Below, piece by piece: positions 37,048 to 46,200 of a stretch of 64,000 nt of DNA. The notes under the pieces were generated by a model that saw only the letters and a program-made list of their open reading frames with translations, had not been told where the DNA came from and did no database searches. Position 1 is the first letter of the stretch. Each line of letters begins with the position of its first letter. Position numbers and translations under genes: made by a program. The stretch is from contig CAMVPR010000006.1 in assembly GCA_947169385.1 (NCBI GenBank), forward strand, positions 1-64,000, written 5' to 3'. The DNA is from an uncultured Lachnospiraceae bacterium. Its GTDB lineage: Bacteria; Bacillota; Clostridia; Lachnospirales; Lachnospiraceae.

Positions 37048-38388
37048 TTATTTCCAACCCAGCTCGCTGTACAAATACTCCTCAAATCTAAACAAAGCAT
37101 ATAATGGTATAGACCATACATGAGTATCTCCATCCATATTATCGCCAACATTTTTCAAAGATGTCTTAATCGCCATCTTAGGCTTATATCTGTTACAAAA
37201 CATATGAAGACTTTTGGCCTTGGTATTGTCTGCTGATTTAACTTCTATAGGCATCAAAACGCCCTCATGATCGGTTATAAAATCTATCTCAGCATCAGCC
37301 TTTGTTCTCCAGAAATAACTGTCTATTCCCATACATTTTAATTGAGTATAAACATAGTTCTCTGTTAACGCTCCTTTAAAATGGATGAATGAACTGTCTC
37401 CTTCTAAAATAGTCCTATAATTAACTCTGGATTTCCTTCTTAAAAGTCCGACATCTGACATATATACCTTGAAATATGTATTATCAGCCATTCCAGATAA
37501 CGGAATCTCCGGAGTTGGAACCATACACAACTTTCCCGCTATACCTGCATTTACAAGCCACCCCAATGCGTCCTCTAAGTCCTTAGATCTAGCTCCTTTC
37601 TTTACATGAGAAAATATAAACTTATTGTTATCTCTTGCAATCTGAGATGGAATAGCATCCCAGATTAACTTAATTTTGGTGGTAGTTTCCGGAGTGGTAT
37701 GCTTACCAAAATCATCAGCATAATCCTTAAGAATCCTATCTTGCACATCCTCAACCTCACCATAATCGTGGGAATCCACCCATCTTTGGACAGCTTCAGG
37801 CATGCCTCCGACTATGTAGTAATTCTTCAAATACTTCTCTAATGGCACTGTGTATAGACTTGATATCTCTCTATCGAGATGCAACTTACTGACACCGTCA
37901 ATATATTTAGTCCCACCATCAGCAATCACAAACTCATCAAAGCTCATAGGATACATCTCTATTCTGTCAACTTTACCTACAGGAAATGATATACCCTCTT
38001 TTCTCAGCGCAACACCCAACAAAGAGCCCGCTGCAATGAGATGTAACTCCGGTTTATTCTCACAAAAATACTTTAAGGATTGAATAGCTCTAGGGCAGTC
38101 CTGAATCTCATCAAAAACAACCAAAGTCTCTCCGGGAATAATATCCTCACTCGAAGCCACGCTACCTAACTCATCGATAATTCTATCTACGTCAAAATCA
38201 TAGTCAAATATCGACTGTAACCCTTCATTACCATCGAAATTAAAGTATGCCATTCTCTTAAATTCACTGTTGCCAAATTCTTTTATCAGGTATGTCTTGC
38301 CACATTGTCGAACACCGGTAACCAATAACGGCTTTCTATTCTTTTTATTCTTCCACAATATAAATTCTTCAATCACTCTTCTATACAT
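37048..38388 (-). CDS. AAA ATPase with DUF4143 domain (2 of 3)
   Basis: A 446-residue protein starting at MYRRVIEEFILWKN with GGAGG upstream. Walker A is VTGVRQCGKTYLIKEF (about residues 25-40) and Walker B TLVVFDEIQDCPRA; an arginine-rich sensor region follows. The C-terminal DUF4143 domain holds DAEIDFITDHEG and PIEVKSADNTKAKSL, a good PD-(D/E)xK-type core (D...E-V-K). Closely similar in layout to the copy at 55004. Its upstream region contains three 32-bp tandem repeats. It lies 30 bp upstream of the peptide deformylase gene on the same strand, so co-transcription is possible. Confidence 0.88.
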   Translation of the reverse strand: MYRRVIEEFILWKNKKNRKPLLVTGVRQCGKTYLIKEFGNSEFKRMAYFNFDGNEGLQSIFDYDFDVDRIIDELGSVASSEDIIPGETLVVFDEIQDCPRAIQSLKYFCENKPELHLIAAGSLLGVALRKEGISFPVGKVDRIEMYPMSFDEFVIADGGTKYIDGVSKLHLDREISSLYTVPLEKYLKNYYIVGGMPEAVQRWVDSHDYGEVEDVQDRILKDYADDFGKHTTPETTTKIKLIWDAIPSQIARDNNKFIFSHVKKGARSKDLEDALGWLVNAGIAGKLCMVPTPEIPLSGMADNTYFKVYMSDVGLLRRKSRVNYRTILEGDSSFIHFKGALTENYVYTQLKCMGIDSYFWRTKADAEIDFITDHEGVLMPIEVKSADNTKAKSLHMFCNRYKPKMAIKTSLKNVGDNMDGDTHVWSIPLYALFRFEEYLYSELGWK

Positions 38389-38448
38389 ACAGAATACCTC
38401 CATGTGTATATTTTATCACTATTTCCAAAGAATAATCAAGAGTATAAT

Positions 38449-38536
38449 TGCGTTTTTCAACCGAATAATGTGATTTGGGGTGCGTTTTTCGACTGAATAA
38501 TGTGAATTTGGGTGCGTTTTTCGACTGAATAATGCA
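38449..38536. repeat. Three tandem 32-bp repeats upstream of the second ATPase
   Basis: Copies at 38449-38480, 38481-38512 and 38513-38536 (last truncated), with core TGCGTTTTTCGACTGAATAA; the copy nearest the gene is the most diverged (CAACCG for CGACTG). A TATACT box on the minus strand (about 38442-38447) lies next to the first copy. Directly adjacent units without spacers rule out CRISPR. They probably are protein-binding iterons controlling the ATPase gene. Confidence 0.75.
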
Positions 38537-38548
38537 AATATTTATGAT

Positions 38549-39478
38549 TTATGGAAGAAACTTCCCTGCCGACAGGTACAGTTCATACCAATCATGATGT
38601 GAAAGAGTTACATCTGCTGCGGCGCAGATATTCTTTATATGTTCAGGATTAGTCGTTCCAACTATAGATTGCATCTTGGCCGGATGTCTTAGAATCCATG
38701 CAACTGCTATCGCTGCCTTTGATACATTCTCTCTATCAGCAAGCTCTCCTAAAGTCTTATTAAGCTCAGGATAATCAGGATTATCAATAAACGTACCTCC
38801 AAACATACCTATCTGAAGTGGAGACCATGTCTGAATCGTTATATCCTTGAGTCTGCAATAGTCAAGCACATTGCCATCTCTGCTTATTGAGTAATCAGTG
38901 GTCTTATTGTTCATATAAAGCGCCTGGTCGATAAGCTGAGACTGTTCCAACGAAAGCTGTACCTGGTTGATAATAATAGGCTGTTTAACATACTTCTTGA
39001 GTAATTCAATCTGCATTGGAACAAGATTACTCACTCCAAAATGTCTTACTTTACCGGCTTGCTCAAGCTCATCAAATGCTTCTGCAACCTCTTCAGGATC
39101 AAACAATAAATCCGGTCTGTGAAGAAGAAGCGTATCAAGATAGTCTACCTTAAGTCTCTTAAGGCTACCATCAACGCTTGATATTATGGCCTCTTTAGTC
39201 CAATCGAACTCACCTCTGTCAGGATAGATTCCACATTTGTCCTGAATGTAGATGTCCTCTCTCTTTAGTCCTGTCAGAGGAAATGCCTCTCCAAACTTAG
39301 TCTCTGCAGCTCCGTCCTTGCCATAGCAGGTAGCATGATCATAGAAATTAATTCCGCAGTCGTAAGCTGTTCTGATTACTTTGGCTGCGTCTTCATTTGA
39401 CAAATCTGGAATCCTCATACATCCCTGGATAATTGCGGACACGTTCTGCGGTCCATTAACAATATTGATGTGTTTCAC
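38549..39478 (-). CDS. Aldo/keto reductase (YdhF-like)
   Basis: A 309-residue NAD(P)H-dependent oxidoreductase. The catalytic tetrad is visible: Asp and Tyr in INFYDHATCYG, Lys in IQDKCGI and His in LLLHRPD. The C-terminal cofactor-binding part includes IVGTTNPEHIKNI. The overall pattern (CMRIPDLSNEDAAKVIRTA) matches YdhF-type members. The best start is a GTG at 39478 (VKHINIV) with AGGAGG ten bases upstream; the longer open frame upstream has no site and a non-homologous N-terminus. Substrate unknown. It appears to be transcribed alone, with tandem repeats A upstream. Confidence 0.88.
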   Translation of the reverse strand: MKHINIVNGPQNVSAIIQGCMRIPDLSNEDAAKVIRTAYDCGINFYDHATCYGKDGAAETKFGEAFPLTGLKREDIYIQDKCGIYPDRGEFDWTKEAIISSVDGSLKRLKVDYLDTLLLHRPDLLFDPEEVAEAFDELEQAGKVRHFGVSNLVPMQIELLKKYVKQPIIINQVQLSLEQSQLIDQALYMNNKTTDYSISRDGNVLDYCRLKDITIQTWSPLQIGMFGGTFIDNPDYPELNKTLGELADRENVSKAAIAVAWILRHPAKMQSIVGTTNPEHIKNICAAADVTLSHHDWYELYLSAGKFLP

Positions 39479-39586
39479 AGTGCAATAACCTCCTAATATA
39501 TTAGATTGAAAGCCCCTCGAATTATTAACTGTACAATAAATAATTATATCATTCATATCATGTACTATCAATATGATAGTGTTGTA

Positions 39587-39788
39587 TGTCATCCTGAGGA
39601 GCGTATGCGACGAAGGATCTTTGACCTTCGAAGAAGGTCAACTAATCACATAATAAGATTCTTCGCTTCGCTCAGAATGACATTAACAACCATGTCATCC
39701 TGAGGAGCGTATGCGACGAAGGATCTTTGACTTTCGAAGAAGGTCAACTAATCACATAATAAGATTCTTCGCTTCGCTCAGAATGACA
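39587..39788. repeat. Two tandem copies of an enlarged A repeat
   Basis: Two nearly identical 96-bp copies (39587-39682 and 39693-39788), 106 bp apart. Each has the A ends plus a central GACCTTCGAAGAAGGTC hairpin (first copy; GACTTTC in the second). This fills most of the 370-bp gap between the aldo/keto reductase and the ANTAR gene; no gene is seen there. Confidence 0.85.
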
Positions 39789-39817
39789 GAGAGGGGAAGC
39801 TCAGAATGACACGTTTC

Positions 39818-39845
39818 TAAAAAAAGAGTGGCGTAATGCCACTCT
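39818..39845 (-). terminator. Intrinsic terminator after the ANTAR regulator
   Basis: Stem AGAGTGGC (39825-39832) with GCCACTCT (39838-39845), followed by TTTTTTT on the minus strand. Confidence 0.88.
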
Positions 39846-39848
39846 CTC

Positions 39849-40427
39849 CTAATCATCAAGTATATCTTCCGCGACAGCCTTCTTAGAAAGACCGCTGTTC
39901 ATCGCTGTTCTGATAATGTACTCATGAGCCTCATCCTCAGTCATACCCCGTTGTACAAGAACCAATTTCGCACGACTCACAAGCCTCAATTCCTTCATCT
40001 TGTCTTCAAGCTTAGTTACCTGCTTCTTGGACTCCTTAATCTTGCTCTGCAACGAAAGAAGAAGTCTGATGCTGATTTCAAGTGAATTGTCTTTGATAGG
40101 CTTGCCCACAGTAATTATTCCGTAATCCACGAGATACTCCGAAACCTTACTAAAGACTTCAGCCGAAACAACATATATAATTCCCATGTCATTCTTGTCA
40201 TAAATATCCTTTAAGAAATCAGTAGCCTTACCATCAGACAACGGAGAATTAATAATCACAATATCGTAAGAATGTTCAAGCAACTCTCTTCTTGCAGCCG
40301 ACTCACTCTTTCTTATCTCAATCGAATTAAACCTTCCGCCCGGAATAATCTTCTTCACTGACGCATTAAATTGTTCTGAGGAAGATACTATAAGTATCGA
40401 ATAATCTCTGTCAATTCTTTTACTCAT
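39849..40427 (-). CDS. ANTAR-domain RNA-binding antiterminator with pseudo-receiver
   Basis: A 192-residue protein. Residues about 8-115 have a receiver-like fold (SILIVSSSEQFNASV start), but the phospho-acceptor position reads DIVIINSPLSDG, with Asn where Asp is expected, so phosphorylation is unlikely. A coiled-coil (KESKKQVTKLEDKMKEL) leads to a C-terminal ANTAR domain (about 140-190: RAKLVLVQRGMTEDEAHEYI). ANTAR domains bind hexaloop RNA hairpins and prevent termination. The gene follows glutamine synthetase by 24 bp. Three leaders in this window (gltB, amt, glnN) carry matching hairpins, so its likely role is nitrogen control. Possible partners that sense glutamine are the adjacent GlnA or a PII protein; this is inference. 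Confidence 0.88.
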   Translation of the reverse strand: MSKRIDRDYSILIVSSSEQFNASVKKIIPGGRFNSIEIRKSESAARRELLEHSYDIVIINSPLSDGKATDFLKDIYDKNDMGIIYVVSAEVFSKVSEYLVDYGIITVGKPIKDNSLEISIRLLLSLQSKIKESKKQVTKLEDKMKELRLVSRAKLVLVQRGMTEDEAHEYIIRTAMNSGLSKKAVAEDILDD

Positions 40428-40451
40428 CTATTTTAATCCTGTAAAATGTAT

Positions 40452-41630
40452 TTATATCTGATTTAAATAACTGTCGATTATTGATTCAGGTAAAATGCTT
40501 CTTACAAACTCGCTATTTCTAACATACTCCGCAGCCTCTTCTCTCGTCTTTGGAAGAAAGTCTCCTGATAAATCAACACTCTTTGGAACACTTAATTTAT
40601 TCTCAATTCCATATAGTCCCGCGTAAATTAGAAATGTATACGCAATATATGGGTTGCATAGAGCATCCGGCGATCTGAGTTCCACCCTGTTAGCTTTGGT
40701 TCCGTCATCAACAGTAATCCATTCCGCACCACCACTCTGTGATGAATTAACCTGATTTGACATTTTATGCGCATCAAATCTTCTGTACGAGTACTCTGTC
40801 GGGTTAAGGAACAATGTTATATCCTTGATCTTATCGATAATGCCTGCTGCAATATATGTAGATACATCATTGCCTTCTTTATCCTGTGCATAAATGTTAA
40901 CGTGATAACCGTTACCCGGCTTGTCAGGAATAGGAACAGGTGAGAAATCAGCATATAATCCATATCTGTCTGCTATTGTACTTACAACCATCTTAAATGT
41001 AGTAAGCTGATCGGCAGCCTTTAAAGGCTTACCATAGTGAAAATCAATCTCATTCTGGCCGGGACCGCTTTCATGATGTGATCTCTCAGGTGTAAATCCC
41101 ATCTCCTCGATAGTGAGACATATCTCACGCCTTATATTCTCACCTCTGTCAAGAGGTGCGATATCCAAATATCCTGCGTTGTCATGAGGCTCGTTAGTAG
41201 GCTGTCCTTCATCATTTAACTTAAAAAGATAAAACTCCATCTCAGAGCCAAACTTAAACTCTACGCCTTTAGCTTTAGCAGCCTCTATTGCCTTGATAAG
41301 GATGTTGCGGCTATCCGCCTCGTATGGCTTACCATCTGCTGTAAAGAGGTTACATATCATTCTTACAACCCTTCCTGAGTCCGGTCTCCATGGGAGAACA
41401 GCCATCGTTGATGGATCAGGTTTAAGATAGAGGCTTGCACACTCATACTCCTCAAAACCTCTTATTGCTTTGGCATTGATTGGAATACCTTCGGCAAATG
41501 CCTTATGTATCTCGCTTGGCATTACAGAGATGTTCTTCTGTACTCCGTATGCATCTCTGAAAACGAGTCGTATGAACTTGGCATCCTCTTCCTCTATGTA
41601 CTCCATTATTTCTGCTTCAGTGTAACTCAT
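40452..41630 (-). CDS. glnA: Glutamine synthetase, type I-like, short
   Basis: A 392-residue ATP-dependent ammonia-glutamate ligase. The beta-grasp domain (about 1-95) contains FRDAYGVQKNISV. The catalytic domain shows FGSEMEFYLFK, the ESGPGQNEIDFHYG segment carrying metal ligands, NGYHVNIY with the metal-binding His, and RVELRSPDALCNPYIA near the C-terminus. The protein is some 50 residues shorter than typical GSI-alpha (about 440), and the adenylylation loop of GSI-beta is absent. AAGGAGG precedes the ATG. The ANTAR regulator gene follows by 24 bp, forming a likely glnA-regulator operon. No attenuator-like hairpin is seen in its own leader. Confidence 0.9.
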   Translation of the reverse strand: MSYTEAEIMEYIEEEDAKFIRLVFRDAYGVQKNISVMPSEIHKAFAEGIPINAKAIRGFEEYECASLYLKPDPSTMAVLPWRPDSGRVVRMICNLFTADGKPYEADSRNILIKAIEAAKAKGVEFKFGSEMEFYLFKLNDEGQPTNEPHDNAGYLDIAPLDRGENIRREICLTIEEMGFTPERSHHESGPGQNEIDFHYGKPLKAADQLTTFKMVVSTIADRYGLYADFSPVPIPDKPGNGYHVNIYAQDKEGNDVSTYIAAGIIDKIKDITLFLNPTEYSYRRFDAHKMSNQVNSSQSGGAEWITVDDGTKANRVELRSPDALCNPYIAYTFLIYAGLYGIENKLSVPKSVDLSGDFLPKTREEAAEYVRNSEFVRSILPESIIDSYLNQI

Positions 41631-41674
41631 GTACTCCTCCTTAATTATGTTCTAACCTTCATTTCTCTCGGGAT

Positions 41675-41765
41675 AAGATTCTTCGTCGCTTAAGAATGAC
41701 AAATGTTTAAAAACCTGTAACGGCGAACATCTTTCGCCATTGTGGAGCACACTGTGCTCCGCTAC
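41675..41765. repeat. Dispersed repeats: A half and B
   Basis: A right half of element A (41675-41701) and a slightly diverged element B (41717-41765, GTAACGG at its left end). Located between glnA and the 3' end of gltD; element B could act as a terminator for gltD. Confidence 0.78.
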
Positions 41766-41790
41766 GACTATGTTATTTTATCATATTATT

Positions 41791-43275
41791 TTACAGATTT
41801 GAATAACCCATAAGATCTTTGTCGATCTCGGCAGCAGCAGCTCGTCCTTCCGCAATCGCCCACACAACAAGCGATTGACCTCTGTGCATATCTCCTACCG
41901 CATAGACATTAGGAACACTCGTCTTATATTTGCCAAGGTAAGTCTTAACATTGGTTCTCTCACTAACTTCAACCTTAAACGCATCGGTTACATACTTCTC
42001 ACTACCTAAGAATCCCGCCGCGATAAGCACAAGTTGCGCTGGTATCTCTTTCTCGCTTCCTGCTACCTCTACCATATTCATCCTTCCGGTTTTCTCATCC
42101 TTCTTAGCCTCAAGTGAAATGATAATTAAAGACTTTAGATTACCTTTGGAATCCTTAACGAACTCCTTAACCGTAGTCTGATAGATTCTCGGATCATGAC
42201 CGAACTTATAGATTGCCTCTTCCTGGCCATAGTCTGTCTTGTTGACTCTAGGCCACTCCGGCCAAGGATTGGAATCAAGCCTTGAGTCCGGTGCCTTAGG
42301 CATCATTTCCAGCTGAGTAACAGATTTAGCACCGAGTCTTATGCTGGTTCCGACACAGTCATTTCCCGTGTCACCACCACCAATTACAACAACATCTTTG
42401 CCTTTGGCAAGCTCGTAAGGTACATTCTTCATATCACTGTCAAGTAAGCTCTTCGTCACTTTAGAAAGGAAGTCAACCGCAAAATATATGCCTTTCGCAT
42501 CTCTTCCTTCTGCCTTGATATCCCTTGGGTTAGAAGCACCACAGGCAAGAACAACACTGTCATATTTCTTGGTTAAATCTTTAGCCTTAACAGTTTTGCC
42601 CACATCTGCATTTGTGACAAATGTTACTCCCGCGTCCTCCATAAGCTTAATCCTTCTGTCAATCACAGACTTATCAAGCTTCATGTTAGGAATACCGTAT
42701 CTCAAAAGTCCTCCGACTCTGTCGCTTCTCTCGTAAACAGTAACATCATGTCCTCTGCTGTTAAGAAGCTGAGCAGCCGCTAAACCGGAAGGTCCACTTC
42801 CAACAACGGCAACACTCTTGCCTGTTCTAACTTCAGGCTTTACTTCCTTCACAAGATCGTGCTCATATGCGTACTCGATAATCGTTTTCTCATTTTCCTT
42901 GGTAGAAACAGGCGTGTCATGCAAACCGCATGTACAGGCCGCTTCGCAAAGTGCCGGACACACCCTGGCAGTAAATTCAGGAAAACTGTGAGTGGTAACA
43001 AGTCTGTTATACGCCTTCTCAAGCTCTCCTCTGTAAACAAGATCATTGGTCTCAGGAACCAGGTTGTGAAGCGGACAGCCCGATGCCATTCCCGAAATCA
43101 TCACTCCTGCCTGACAGAAAGGAACTCCACAATCCATACATCTGGCTGCCTGCTTAAACTGTTCCTCACGATCTAAAAGCCCATGAAACTCGTTAAAATT
43201 CTTAATTCTTTCTTCCTCTGACACCACAGGTCCGTCTACTCTTTGATATTCTAAAAATCCAGTTGCTTTACCCAT
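41791..43275 (-). CDS. gltD: Glutamate synthase, small (beta) subunit
   Basis: A 494-residue NAD(P)H-dependent subunit that passes electrons to the large subunit. The N-terminal cluster domain contains the Cys pattern RCMDCGVPFCQ ... GCPLHN. Two Rossmann folds follow: FAD-binding VAVVGSGPSGLAAA (about residue 150) and NADPH-binding VVVIGGGDTGNDC (about 290). The C-terminal FAD segment YAVGDMHRGQSLVVWAI ends the protein. Length is normal for the family. Start lies 14 bp downstream of gltB, so both subunits are translated from one mRNA. Confidence 0.95.
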   Translation of the reverse strand: MGKATGFLEYQRVDGPVVSEEERIKNFNEFHGLLDREEQFKQAARCMDCGVPFCQAGVMISGMASGCPLHNLVPETNDLVYRGELEKAYNRLVTTHSFPEFTARVCPALCEAACTCGLHDTPVSTKENEKTIIEYAYEHDLVKEVKPEVRTGKSVAVVGSGPSGLAAAQLLNSRGHDVTVYERSDRVGGLLRYGIPNMKLDKSVIDRRIKLMEDAGVTFVTNADVGKTVKAKDLTKKYDSVVLACGASNPRDIKAEGRDAKGIYFAVDFLSKVTKSLLDSDMKNVPYELAKGKDVVVIGGGDTGNDCVGTSIRLGAKSVTQLEMMPKAPDSRLDSNPWPEWPRVNKTDYGQEEAIYKFGHDPRIYQTTVKEFVKDSKGNLKSLIIISLEAKKDEKTGRMNMVEVAGSEKEIPAQLVLIAAGFLGSEKYVTDAFKVEVSERTNVKTYLGKYKTSVPNVYAVGDMHRGQSLVVWAIAEGRAAAAEIDKDLMGYSNL

Positions 43276-43289
43276 ATCTTTATCCTTTC

Positions 43290-46200
43290 CTAACCTACAA
43301 GCTTAGTAAAAGCTTCGACTTCAGCCTGTTCATGATTCATTCCCTGCTCTTCACACTCAGCAGTAAGCTTAAGCATTTCTTTATAATCCGTCGGAATAAT
43401 CTTCTTAAAATGAGTGATGTATTCGTCAAAATTATCAAGAATCTTCTGGCCTTTCTTCGAACCGGTGTATAAAACATGCTTCTTGATGATACTTCTTAAA
43501 TCTTCTATATCATTCTTAAATTCAACCTGTTCCATGTTGACAAGCTGCTTATTAAGATTCTTATAAAGCTTGTTCTCCTCGTCTAAAACATAAGCAACTC
43601 CGCCACTCATACCGGCTGCAAAGTTCTTACCTGTAGGTCCTAAGATTACAGCCTTACCACCGGTCATGTACTCACATCCATGTTCTCCGACACCTTCAAC
43701 AACCGCAGTGACACCTGAATTTCTTATACAGAATCGCTCGCCGGCCATACCTGCAATATAAGCTTCACCGGATGTCGCACCATAAAGCCCTACATTACCT
43801 ATGATAATGTTCTCTTCAGGATTGTACTTAGCATCTTTAGGAGCATGAACAATAAGCTTTCCACCTGAAAGACCCTTGCCAAAATAATCGTTACTGTCAC
43901 CCGAAAGATTAAGTGTTATTCCCTTAGGAATAAAAGCTCCATAGCTCTGTCCGCCGGCACCGGTACAGTTAATTACAATGCTATCATCAGATAATCCCTC
44001 CGGATAATTCCTTGTAATCTCAGCTCCAAGCAGAGTACCAAAAGTTCTGTCCACATTGTTTAGATTAATATCAAATGTTATCGCATCGCTTGTTTTATCT
44101 GCATTTCCTGCGTTCTTAATCAGATTCTTAATCTCTTTAGATGCAAGAAGAACCGACTCATCCTTAGTAGTTTCAAGCTTAAAGTCATACTTAAGTTTCG
44201 GATTAAACACCTGAAGCTCATGATCTATGCCTGACATATCAACAAGAACTCTGCTAAGGTCAAGATAATCTCTTCCATCAACTGAATCTTTAACTTTCAA
44301 AAGATCCGTTCTTCCGACTAACTCATCAACACTCTTAACACCGAGCTTAGCCATGTACTCTCTGAGTTCTCTGGCTATAAAACGCATGAAGTTCTCAACA
44401 TATTCCGGCTTGCCTCTAAAGCGTTTTCTAAGTTCAGGATTCTGCGTTGCAACACCCATAGGACATGTATCACTCTGGCACACTCTCATCATAACGCATC
44501 CCATTGTTACAAGTGGTGCAGTTGCAAACCCAAACTCTTCAGCTCCTAGGATTGCCGCAATAGCAACATCCCTTCCGCTCATTAATTTACCGTCTGTCTC
44601 TATCACAACCTGATTACGAAGTCCATTAGAAACCAAAGTCTGGTGTGTCTCTGCAAGTCCCATCTCCCAAGGAAGACCTGCATTGTGAATCGAGCTTAAT
44701 GGCGCCGCACCTGTTCCTCCGTCATATCCCGAAACAAGCACAACCTCCGCACCTGCTTTGGCAACACCGGCAGCAACAGTTCCGACTCCGGCTTCCGACA
44801 CAAGCTTAACTGAAATCCTGGCTTTATCATTTGCATTCTTAAGATCGTAAATAAGCTGTGCAAGGTCCTCAATCGAATAGATATCATGATGTGGCGGTGG
44901 AGATATAAGACTTACACCCGGTGTAGAGTGTCTCGTCTTAGCTACCCAAGGATATACCTTCTTGCCCGGCAAATGTCCGCCTTCTCCCGGCTTGGCACCC
45001 TGTGCCATCTTAATCTGTATCTCCTTAGCACTAACCAGATATTTACTTGTAACTCCAAATCTTCCACTCGCAACCTGCTTGATAGCTGAGCTTCTGTCGT
45101 GTTTGGTTCCGGCAGATGCGATTCTCTCATCGCTCTCTCCACCCTCACCGCTGTTGGATTTACCATGCAAATGATTCATCGCAATCGCAAGTGTCTGGTG
45201 GGCTTCTTCCGAAATAGAACCGTAAGACATAGCACCTGTCTTGAACCTCTTAACTATCTCATCTTCACTCTCTACATCCTTAAGCGGAATACTCTTATCA
45301 GGATAATTAAATTCCATAAGACTTCTTAAATATCCTGTATCCTCTTTGTCAACCATCTCTGTATATTGCTTAAATTTCTCGTAGTCTCCTTCTCTGGTTG
45401 ATAGTTGAAGCATATGAATCGTCTGAGGATTGTATCTGTGATTCTCACCCTGAGAACGCTGTTTATGTCGTCCCATCGAAGTGAGTTCAAGGTTGGTAGG
45501 AAGTCCTAACGGGTCAAATGCTAAGCTGTGCTGCTTGTCAACATTTGCCGCAATATCCTCCAAAGAGATTCCTCCCACACGGCTCACAGTTCCAGGGAAG
45601 TATTCATCAATCACTTCCTCCGACACACCGATTGCCTCAAATATCTTGCTTCCCTGATAAGACTGAATCGTCGAAATACCCATCTTAGATGCAATCTTAA
45701 CAATTCCTTTTAGTATTGCATTGTCATAATCGTCAACTGCTGCATAGTAATCCTTGTCTAACAATCCATCATCGATGAGTTCCTGAATAGTAGAATGCGC
45801 AAGATAAGGGTTAACAGCGGAAGCTCCATATCCCAAAAGTGTAGCAAAATGATGAACTTCTCTTGGCTCGCCCGACTCTAATATCAGAGACATTGCTGTA
45901 CATTTCTTGGTCTCAACCAAATGCTTATGAACCGCTGATACAGCAAGAAGCGAAGGAATTGCCACATGGTTCTCATCCACTCCTCTGTCGGAGAGAATTA
46001 GGATACTTGCACCTTCACGATACGCCTTATCAACTTCAACAAATAAGTGATCTAACACTCTCTTCATCGGCGTACTCTTATAATACAAAAGCGATACTTT
46101 TCTTGCCTTCAATCCGTCCTTGTCAAGATGCTTAATCTTAAGCATGTCAAGGTCTGTAAGGATAGGATTATGTATCTTTAAGACATGGCAATTGTCTGCC

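Noticed and set aside
38449-38536. Possible CRISPR array
   Set aside because: The 32-bp units are directly adjacent, with no unique spacers, and no cas genes are present.
41505-41693. Plus-strand frame over the glnA start
   Set aside because: Overlaps the glnA coding start and ribosome-binding site; no independent support.
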